A stretch of 10,888 nt of DNA, from contig JAURLR010000291.1 of assembly GCA_030831135.1 (NCBI GenBank), positions 1-10,888 on the forward strand. Reading direction: 5' to 3'. A program made the position numbers and the translations under genes. This DNA comes from Alphaproteobacteria bacterium (GTDB lineage Bacteria; Pseudomonadota; Alphaproteobacteria; UBA6615). Positions 5,913 through 10,888 of this stretch are shown one piece after another (position 1 is the first letter of the stretch; every line of letters starts with the position of its first letter). The notes beneath the pieces are model-generated. The model worked only from the letters and a program-made list of their open reading frames with translations, ran no database searches and was not told the origin of the DNA.

Positions 5913-6692
5913 ATGAATGTGCAAACGGATTCCGCAAAGATCGCCTGGGTGACTGGCGCCAGTCAGGGCATTGGTGCCGCCTTGGCATTGAAACTTGCGG
6001 AGTCCGGCTGGAACGTTGCCGCGAGCGCCCGCAGCGAAGACCAGCTCGTCGCGCTTGCGCGACAGGCTGAAAGCCTGCCGGGCGCGATCCACGCTTTTCC
6101 CCTCGATGTGACCGATGAAGCTGCCGCGGCAGCCGTTTTTGCCGATATTGGGTCGCGCCTCGGGGCTGTCGATCTGGCGATCCTGAACGCCGGAACCCAT
6201 CAACCGATTGACGGGACACGTTTTGCCGTCGCGCCCGTTCGCAAGCTGGTCGAGGTCAATCTGATGGGGACGGTGCATTGTCTGGCACCGGTCATCCAGG
6301 ATTTCGTCGCGCGGCAGGCGGGCCGGATCGCGGTGGTGGCCTCGGTTGCAGGCTATCGGGGCCTGCCGACGGCGAGTGGCTATGGTGCGACCAAGGCCGC
6401 GCTGATCAACATGTGTGAAGCCTTGCGCCCGGAACTGGCAGAAAAGAACGTGATTCTGTCCTGCGTGACACCGGGATTCGTGAAAACCCCGCTCACCGAC
6501 AAGAACCCGTTCCCGATGCCGTTCCTGATCACGCCGGAGACAGCCGCAGAACGAATTGTCCGGGGTCTGGAAAGCAATCGTTTCGAGATCACCTTCCCGC
6601 GCCGCTTCACCTATATCCTGAAGATCCTGCGGATGCTGCCTTATGCAGCCTATTTCGCGATTGCCCGGCGGATGATCCCGAAGGAGCGATGA
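5913..6692 (+). CDS. Short-chain dehydrogenase of the RpoE island, probably membrane-associated
   Basis: 259-residue classical SDR. Nucleotide-binding TGASQGIG is at 14-21, LNAG in the middle, and the catalytic set is S144, Y157, K161 (ASVAG...YGATK). The last 35 or so residues are basic and hydrophobic (RRFTYILKILRMLPYAAYF, then ARRMIPKER), which suggests peripheral contact with the membrane and a lipid-like substrate; this is inference. SDRs of this shape often accompany the amine oxidase/DUF1365/CFA set in proteobacteria. The start ATG is 7 nt after AGGAC. Its own RpoE-type promoter lies at 5850-5878. The gene converges on the CFA gene with no gap: the stops form TGA|TCA at 6690-6695. It is unlike the pteridine-reductase SDR upstream, having Ser rather than Asp in the triad. 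Confidence 0.8.
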   Translation: MNVQTDSAKIAWVTGASQGIGAALALKLAESGWNVAASARSEDQLVALARQAESLPGAIHAFPLDVTDEAAAAAVFADIGSRLGAVDLAILNAGTHQPIDGTRFAVAPVRKLVEVNLMGTVHCLAPVIQDFVARQAGRIAVVASVAGYRGLPTASGYGATKAALINMCEALRPELAEKNVILSCVTPGFVKTPLTDKNPFPMPFLITPETAAERIVRGLESNRFEITFPRRFTYILKILRMLPYAAYFAIARRMIPKER

Positions 6693-7928
6693 TCAGACCG
6701 GCTTGAGCCGGAACTGACCCACGGAAATCGTCTGGGCGCGGAAGCCCCCCTCACAGTAGCAAAGATAGTAGCGCCACAGCCGGCGGAAGCGTTCATCGAA
6801 TCCCAGCGGGACAATCCCGGGCCAGGCCGCTTCAAAGGATTCGCGCCACCGCTTGAGGGTCTCGGCATAATCCGCCCCGAACATCCTGGCGTGGTCGAGT
6901 TTCAGCCCGACCGTTTGTGCCGCCTGGGTGAAGGCTGCCACGGAGGGCAGCATGCCGCCGGGGAAAATCCGCATCTGAATGAAATCGGGATTGCGCCGAT
7001 AGTTCTCAAAGCGCTGGTCTTCGATGGTGATGACCTGCAGGCCCGCAAGCCCGCCCGGACGCAGGCGGTTGGACAGGCTCTGGAAGAAAACCGGCCAGTA
7101 TTTCTCGCCAACAGCCTCGAACATCTCGATCGAGGCAATCTTGTCGAACTGGCCGCCGACATCGCGATAGTCCTGCAACCGGATCTCGACGCGGTCGGAC
7201 AATCCGGCCTCTGCAACTTTCTTGCGTGCCCATTCGGCCTGAGACGGCGAGACGGTGAGAGCGGTGACCCGGCAGCCGTAATGTGCGGCGATATGGATCG
7301 CGAAGGCACCCCAGCCGCAGCCGATTTCCAGCACATGGTCGCCCGGTTGCAGGCTCAGCATGGTGGCCAGGCTGTCGAACTTCAGGGTTTGCGCTTCGGT
7401 GAGTTCCTCTTGCCCGGTTTCGAAACATGCCGCCGAGTAGGTCATGCTGGGGTCGAGCCACTGGGAATAGAAGCTGTTTCCCAGATCATAATGCGCCGCG
7501 ATGTTGCGGCGGCTGCCGGTGCGGGTGTTGGCGCGCCGCTTGTGGCGCAAACGCGCCAGCGCGCGGACGAGGCTCATCGGGGTGATGGCGCGGTCAAAAT
7601 CGTCGAGATTGTGGGCGCAGAGTTCGATCACGGAAGTCAGGTCGTCGGAGTCCCAGTCCCCGTCGATATAGGAATCCGCCAGCCCCAGTGAGCCACCGAA
7701 CATGGCGCGGCGGGCGGCACGGCTATGATTGACAACAACATGGCCACCCGGCCCCTGTTTGGGGCCATTGGCCTCGAATAGATTGCCTTTCGGAAACTCG
7801 ATCGCAAGCGCCCCGTGCTGGAGACTGCCGGTCAGACGGTCAACCAGATTACGCACCGCGCGGGGTCGAATTGTGTCCGAACTGGCAATCCGTCGGGTTG
7901 GCGTATCAGTCTGTGCGAACTCGGACAT
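6693..7928 (-). CDS. cfa: Cyclopropane-fatty-acyl-phospholipid synthase family methyltransferase
   Basis: 411-residue SAM-dependent methyltransferase that adds a one-carbon unit to the double bond of membrane phospholipid acyl chains. Family landmarks: AAHYDLGNSFYSQWLDPSMTYS before the SAM loop EIGCGWG (201-207), SIEMFEAVGEKYW with the active-site Glu, GGMLPS, and YYLCYCEGGF near the end (Cys392). Full-length members are about 400 residues. The open frame starts at 8042, but ATG 7928 gives the expected N-terminus (MSEFAQTD) and overlaps the upstream DUF1365 gene by 23 nt, so the genes are co-translated. The Shine-Dalgarno sequence is poor. In R. sphaeroides, CFA-like genes are RpoE targets in the singlet-oxygen response, and some relatives (UfaM) make a methylated, non-cyclopropane intermediate of furan fatty acids. 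Which chemistry applies here cannot be decided from sequence alone. Confidence 0.9.
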   Translation of the reverse strand: MSEFAQTDTPTRRIASSDTIRPRAVRNLVDRLTGSLQHGALAIEFPKGNLFEANGPKQGPGGHVVVNHSRAARRAMFGGSLGLADSYIDGDWDSDDLTSVIELCAHNLDDFDRAITPMSLVRALARLRHKRRANTRTGSRRNIAAHYDLGNSFYSQWLDPSMTYSAACFETGQEELTEAQTLKFDSLATMLSLQPGDHVLEIGCGWGAFAIHIAAHYGCRVTALTVSPSQAEWARKKVAEAGLSDRVEIRLQDYRDVGGQFDKIASIEMFEAVGEKYWPVFFQSLSNRLRPGGLAGLQVITIEDQRFENYRRNPDFIQMRIFPGGMLPSVAAFTQAAQTVGLKLDHARMFGADYAETLKRWRESFEAAWPGIVPLGFDERFRRLWRYYLCYCEGGFRAQTISVGQFRLKPV

Positions 7929-8715
7929 CGGGCGGCGATCCGGGGTTTCTGACAATGGAAACAGAGTGGGATGGTTCGGGTGGGTGCCGGAAGACCGGCG
8001 TACGTTTGATCCAGAGTTTAAGGGCGTCCCAGTGAATTCCAACCATAACTTTTAGTGTGAGCAGGGGAAACCGCAGGAACGTGGCGGCGAGAAACCTGTC
8101 GCTCAGGGCGGCGCGTCGGCCATGGAATGTCGCGGCCAGAAGGTCCCCCTCGCGATCACTTTCCCGGATGGCGATGGTTGCATGTTCATCGGGGTTGCGC
8201 AGAGCAATCGCGTAGCGGCAGTCCATCGGGATGAAGGGGGAGACATAGAGCTTCTTGTCGAAGGTGTGATGCACCGTGTCGGCGGCATCATCCTCGACCG
8301 GCAGCAGATAGGTGTGGGTCTCGTGGAAGGTGTTCGAGACCTCATACAGCGCGGCCTTGAAGCGCCCCGCCTGGTCGAAGCAGTAGAAGATCGCGATCGG
8401 GTTGAACGCATAGCCGAGAATGCGGGGCAGGCAGAGCAGCTTGACCTGCCCGCCGGGAATCGCGATCCCGGCTTCGGCCAGTTGCGCATCCACCCAGTCC
8501 CGCAGGCTGGAACCGTCTTTGGGCCCATGGTCGCGTTCGTGAAACGAGAACACGCCGGCGCAGTTGTAGCCAAACAGGCGCAGGTTCTGGTCGAGATCGG
8601 GCAGTTCCTCGAGGTCGAGCAGAAGGTAAAAAACGCTGTAGCGCAGTCGATGGGCGCGCGGCCGTTTGCGGGCATGGACCACATGGCCCACATATGCCGA
8701 AGAGCGTGGGGTCAC
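7906..8715 (-). CDS. DUF1365 family protein
   Basis: 269-residue protein of DUF1365, function not established, regularly found between an FAD amine oxidase and a CFA synthase. Recognisable blocks: YVGHVVHARKRPRAHRLRYS at the N-terminus, LRLFGYN, FHERDHGPKDGSSLRDW, LPRILGYAFNPIAIFYCFD, EVSNTFHETHTYLLP and a C-terminal LKLWIKRTPVF. There is no signal peptide. The open frame reaches 8886, but that part is a shadow of the amine oxidase. GTG 8715 gives the family N-terminus and overlaps the upstream stop as GTGA. Its 3' end overlaps the CFA start by 23 nt. Genetic linkage suggests a role in acyl-chain modification; homologues of this neighbourhood in R. sphaeroides take part in furan fatty acid synthesis, and I infer only a general link. 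Confidence 0.88.
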   Translation of the reverse strand: MTPRSSAYVGHVVHARKRPRAHRLRYSVFYLLLDLEELPDLDQNLRLFGYNCAGVFSFHERDHGPKDGSSLRDWVDAQLAEAGIAIPGGQVKLLCLPRILGYAFNPIAIFYCFDQAGRFKAALYEVSNTFHETHTYLLPVEDDAADTVHHTFDKKLYVSPFIPMDCRYAIALRNPDEHATIAIRESDREGDLLAATFHGRRAALSDRFLAATFLRFPLLTLKVMVGIHWDALKLWIKRTPVFRHPPEPSHSVSIVRNPGSPPDVRVRTD

Positions 8716-10061
8716 TGGGCGGCCAGCAGGGGTTCGACCGGATTCTGCTCCGGCAGGGACAGGCGGCTGGACGGTTCGGGCAGCGACCAGGGCCGCGCTT
8801 GCCCGCCGAGGGTCTCTGCGACGGCCAGCCCCGCCTGCAACGCATCTTCGTGGAACCCGTATCCGAAATAGCTGCCGCAGAACCATGTGTTCCGAACGCC
8901 CTGCAGTGACCAGAGTTCGGGTTGCGCACTCAGCGCAGCCGTATCGAACAGGGGGTGTTCATAATCGAATGTGGTCACGCAGTGTTCCGGACGCGGCGGT
9001 GCAACGGGATTGAGTGTGAGGAAAACATCCTCGCTGGCGTCGAGGCCCTGTAGCCGGTTCAGCCAGTAACTCACTTCCGGTGCATTCTTCGTGCTTGTCG
9101 AGGTGTCTGCAAGGTAGTTCCAGCTGGCCCAGACTGATTTGCGTTTCGGCATCAGCCCGGCATCATGATGCAGATAGGCCTTGTTTTTCGTGTAGTCGAT
9201 GGCACCCAGCAGGCTGCGCTCGTCGGTGGACGGGTCGGCCAGAAGGCCCAGCGCATCATTGGCATGGGTGGCGATCACGACATGATCGAAATGGTGTTGC
9301 ACGCCCGACGCGTCGTCCAGCGTGACCCCCCGGGCATGCCGCTGAACGCGGGTGATCGGATGCTCCCGGTGGATGTTCTCCGCGAAGGACGCCGTCAGTT
9401 TCTCGACATAGGCCCGACTGCCGCCGACGACGGTCCGCCATAAGGGGCGACCGCCCAGATCGAGCAAATTGTGGCTTTCGAAGAAGCGGACAAAGGATTC
9501 GGCAGGGTATCTGGCCATATCCTCGGCTTCTGCGGACCAGATCGCGGCACCCATGGGCAACAGATGGTCACGCACGAAATCCCGGCTGTAGCCTTCCCGT
9601 ACGAGGTACTGGCCCAGTGTCAGCCCGGTCAACATGCCCGCGGCCAGATCGCGCGGGGCATCGCGATAGAACCTCCGCACGTCGCGGATCATGGCCCAGA
9701 ATGACGGGCGCACCAGATTGCTGCGCTGCCCGAACAGGCCATTGGGGAAATCGCTCGAATATTCCCGTCGGCCCTTGTCGAGGGACACGGCAAACGACAT
9801 GTCTCCGGGCTTGGTTGCCACGTCGAAGTGCCGGAACAGTTCGACCAGATTGGGGTAGTTCTGTTCGTTGTAGACGATGAAACCCGTATCCACCGGGGTT
9901 TTGCGGCCGTCCAGGGTCACGTCCACCGTGTTGGAGTGGCCGCCGGTCCAGTGGGCGCGTTCGAAAACCGTCACCTTGTGGTTGCGCGACAGCATCCATG
10001 CGGCGGACAGGCCGGCAATGCCGGTTCCGATGACCGCGATATCGAGCGAATGAGGATTCAT
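8712..10061 (-). CDS. FAD-dependent amine-oxidase-fold oxidoreductase
   Basis: 449-residue flavoprotein. The N-terminal dinucleotide-binding motif is IGTGIAGLSAAWML at 11-24 (GxGxxG), ending with V..FE at 30-34, then GGHSNTVDV. VDTGFIVYNEQNYPNL follows, and the C-terminal FAD-contact block is WFCGSYFGYGFHEDALQAG. It belongs to the NAD(P)-binding Rossmann/amine-oxidase subgroup adjacent to DUF1365 and CFA genes in RpoE-type islands, where a fatty acid desaturase or oxidase role on methylated acyl chains is plausible (inference). ATG 10061 lies directly before the Rossmann strand, so longer starts up to 10238 are unlikely. No Shine-Dalgarno sequence precedes it; an 11-codon leader ORF overlaps its start. 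The stop overlaps the DUF1365 start (GTGA). First gene of a three-gene operon. Confidence 0.87.
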   Translation of the reverse strand: MNPHSLDIAVIGTGIAGLSAAWMLSRNHKVTVFERAHWTGGHSNTVDVTLDGRKTPVDTGFIVYNEQNYPNLVELFRHFDVATKPGDMSFAVSLDKGRREYSSDFPNGLFGQRSNLVRPSFWAMIRDVRRFYRDAPRDLAAGMLTGLTLGQYLVREGYSRDFVRDHLLPMGAAIWSAEAEDMARYPAESFVRFFESHNLLDLGGRPLWRTVVGGSRAYVEKLTASFAENIHREHPITRVQRHARGVTLDDASGVQHHFDHVVIATHANDALGLLADPSTDERSLLGAIDYTKNKAYLHHDAGLMPKRKSVWASWNYLADTSTSTKNAPEVSYWLNRLQGLDASEDVFLTLNPVAPPRPEHCVTTFDYEHPLFDTAALSAQPELWSLQGVRNTWFCGSYFGYGFHEDALQAGLAVAETLGGQARPWSLPEPSSRLSLPEQNPVEPLLAAQ

Positions 10062-10093
10062 GAGGAAATAATGTCTGGGAAGAAAGCGTTCAT
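10058..10093 (-). CDS. Possible 11-codon leader peptide overlapping the amine oxidase start
   Basis: On the minus strand, ATG 10093 opens MNAFFPDIISS and ends at TGA 10060-10058, which overlaps the amine oxidase ATG as ATGA. The leader ATG is 6 nt past the -10 box (10104-10100), so it would sit at or next to the 5' end of the transcript and be read leaderless. Because the amine oxidase has no ribosome binding site, termination of this leader followed by re-initiation is a reasonable way to start it. This is built from position alone; such a short ORF can occur by chance. Confidence 0.35.
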   Translation of the reverse strand: MNAFFPDIISS

Positions 10094-10099
10094 GAGAGG

Positions 10100-10128
10100 T
10101 CTTACGCCTTATGGGCCGCCGCAGATCA
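10100..10128 (-). promoter_or_regulatory. RpoE (ECF11)-type promoter of the amine oxidase-DUF1365-cfa operon
   Basis: Minus strand: TGATCT (10128-10123), 18-nt spacer, TAAGA (10104-10100). It differs by one base in the -35 from the TGATCC of the other two candidates and has the full TAAGA. Transcription would begin near 10094, about 33 nt before the amine oxidase ATG. It is divergent from the sigma promoter, with 54 nt between the two -35 boxes. Confidence 0.6.
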
Positions 10129-10182
10129 ACGAAATCCTCGCTCAAGGAGCCAGAAATAATATTCGTGCTTGATTGATCGCGG

Positions 10183-10211
10183 TGATCCGTGTTGCCTGTG
10201 GTTGCGTAGGA
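10183..10211 (+). promoter_or_regulatory. RpoE (ECF11)-type autoregulated promoter of the sigma gene
   Basis: TGATCC (10183-10188), 18-nt spacer, TAGGA (10207-10211). A second TGATC, ending in G, lies 9 nt upstream at 10174. ECF11 sigma factors usually drive their own operon, so this site in front of the sigma gene is expected. The predicted start point falls at about 10217-10219, essentially on the first ATG of the sigma frame. Confidence 0.6.
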
Positions 10212-10217
10212 ACCACA
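10197..10217 (+). repeat. Perfect 7-7-7 palindrome over the sigma -10 box (operator candidate)
   Basis: TGTGGTT (10197-10203) and AACCACA (10211-10217) are exact reverse complements around a 7-nt centre, GCGTAGG, which contains most of the -10 element TAGGA. A symmetric 21-bp site centred on a -10 box is where a dimeric repressor would block open-complex formation. It could equally form a 5' hairpin if transcription began earlier. No binding protein can be named. Confidence 0.45.
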
Positions 10218-10218
10218 A

Positions 10219-10888
10219 ATGATTTCTACACTGACCATATCCCGAGCATCTGCGACCCTGGAATTCCGGGGTTCGGCCCGTTCCGGGCGTCCGTCTCATC
10301 GCAACCGGTTGGAAGTCTTGCAGAACGAAGAATCGTCATCGGAAAAGGATACCCGGCCCGACTGGAACGCGCTTCTGTGCTCGGTTGCGGATCAGGATCG
10401 TGCCGCTTTTGCGGCGCTTTTTGCGCATTTCGCCCCGCGCGTGAAGTCCTACATGCTGCGTCTGGGTTCGGATAGCACCCAGGCCGAAGAACTGGCGCAG
10501 GAGGCTCTGGCGACGGTCTGGCGCAAGGCTGACCGGTATGACCCGAGCCGCGCGGCGGCCTCGACATGGATTTTTACGATTGCGCGTAATCTGCGGATCG
10601 ATGCGTTTCGTCGGCGCAATCATCCCGAACCCGATCCCAATGATCCCGCCCTTGTGCCCGATCAGCCCGTAGGTGCGGATACGGTGGTTGCCCGCAAACA
10701 GGACGCGGTGCGCATCCACAAGGCACTCGCCGAACTGCCCGAAGAACAGCGCGAGGTCCTGCGCCTGTCCTTCTTTGACGATCAGACCCACACGGAAATT
10801 TCCGATTCTTTGGGAATTCCTCTGGGGACGGTCAAATCACGTATCCGGCTCGCGTTTGGACGCATCCGGTCAATTCTTGACGATGAAG
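10219..10888 (+). CDS. rpoE: ECF RNA polymerase sigma factor, RpoE/ECF11 (singlet-oxygen) type, 3' end outside the window
   Basis: Group IV sigma factor. Region sigma-2 runs from DRAAFAALFAHFAPRVKSYM through QAEELAQEALATVWRKADRY to STWIFTIARNLRIDAFRRR. Region sigma-4 runs from LPEEQREVLRLSFFDD through HTEISDSLGIPLGTVKSRI. Close likeness to R. sphaeroides RpoE (HFAPKVK, AEECAQ, ATWIFTIARN, LPLGTIKSRIRLA, recalled from memory) places it in ECF11, partner of the zinc anti-sigma factor ChrR and activated by singlet oxygen. The gene continues to 10888, probably lacking only the last residues; chrR would be expected next. The start is uncertain. ATG 10219 would be leaderless and adds about 35-40 residues (low-complexity, Ser/Arg-rich) before the conserved core. 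TTG 10318 gives a family-like N-terminus, but its GGAAG is only 2 nt away. It is divergent from the operon it probably controls. Confidence 0.87.
   Translation, partial: MISTLTISRASATLEFRGSARSGRPSHRNRLEVLQNEESSSEKDTRPDWNALLCSVADQDRAAFAALFAHFAPRVKSYMLRLGSDSTQAEELAQEALATVWRKADRYDPSRAAASTWIFTIARNLRIDAFRRRNHPEPDPNDPALVPDQPVGADTVVARKQDAVRIHKALAELPEEQREVLRLSFFDDQTHTEISDSLGIPLGTVKSRIRLAFGRIRSILDDE

Noticed and set aside
5512..6278. Minus-strand open frames crossing the 5639-5912 intergenic region
   Set aside because: They run antisense into the deacetylase or the SDR, match no family and lack a start with a ribosome binding site.
8006..8034. TGATCC at 8006 as a further RpoE-type promoter
   Set aside because: It is inside the DUF1365 coding region, and the position 18 nt later reads AGTGA, not TARRR.
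10057..10099. Direct repeat TTCATGAG (10057 and 10089) as a regulator-binding repeat
   Set aside because: The 8-bp repeat simply reflects the two CTCATGAA start contexts of the leader ORF and the amine oxidase; too short to claim a site.

Overview
The window looks like chromosomal DNA of an alphaproteobacterium. It is GC-rich with tightly packed genes, the enzymes resemble rhodospirillum/rhodobacter-type homologues, and the sigma factor at the right edge is of the RpoE (ECF11) type that drives the singlet-oxygen response in that class. I cannot fix the genus. No rRNA, tRNA, CRISPR array or insertion sequence was seen.

Left part (1-1778, minus strand): a two-gene unit in which a secreted staphylococcal-nuclease-fold protein overlaps by ATGA with an M48 zinc metalloprotease lipoprotein. 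The last 45 or so visible codons of the protease do not look like M48. They look like a phage portal protein, so a chimeric junction probably lies near 130-150.

Middle part (1905-5638, plus strand): a proline iminopeptidase, a PagL-type lipid A deacylase, a pteridine-reductase-like SDR overlapping a dihydroneopterin aldolase (a FolM-FolB pair), and a PuuE-like member of the polysaccharide deacetylase family, closed by a strong hairpin terminator. Several starts are TTG or GTG, chosen because a Shine-Dalgarno sequence sits at the right distance.

Right part (5800-10888): what appears to be an RpoE (ECF11) lipid-remodelling island. An SDR (plus strand) converges without a gap on a minus-strand operon of FAD amine oxidase - DUF1365 - cyclopropane-fatty-acid synthase. 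A divergent ECF sigma gene runs off the right edge. All three transcription units are preceded by the same promoter layout, TGATC(C/T) - 18 nt - TA(A/G)(A/G)(A/G), which resembles the R. sphaeroides RpoE promoter as I remember it. This suggests the sigma factor controls itself, the operon and the separately placed SDR. The divergent promoter region also holds a 7-7-7 palindrome over the sigma -10 box and an 11-codon leader ORF whose stop overlaps the amine oxidase start. An anti-sigma gene (chrR) would be expected just beyond the right edge but cannot be seen here.
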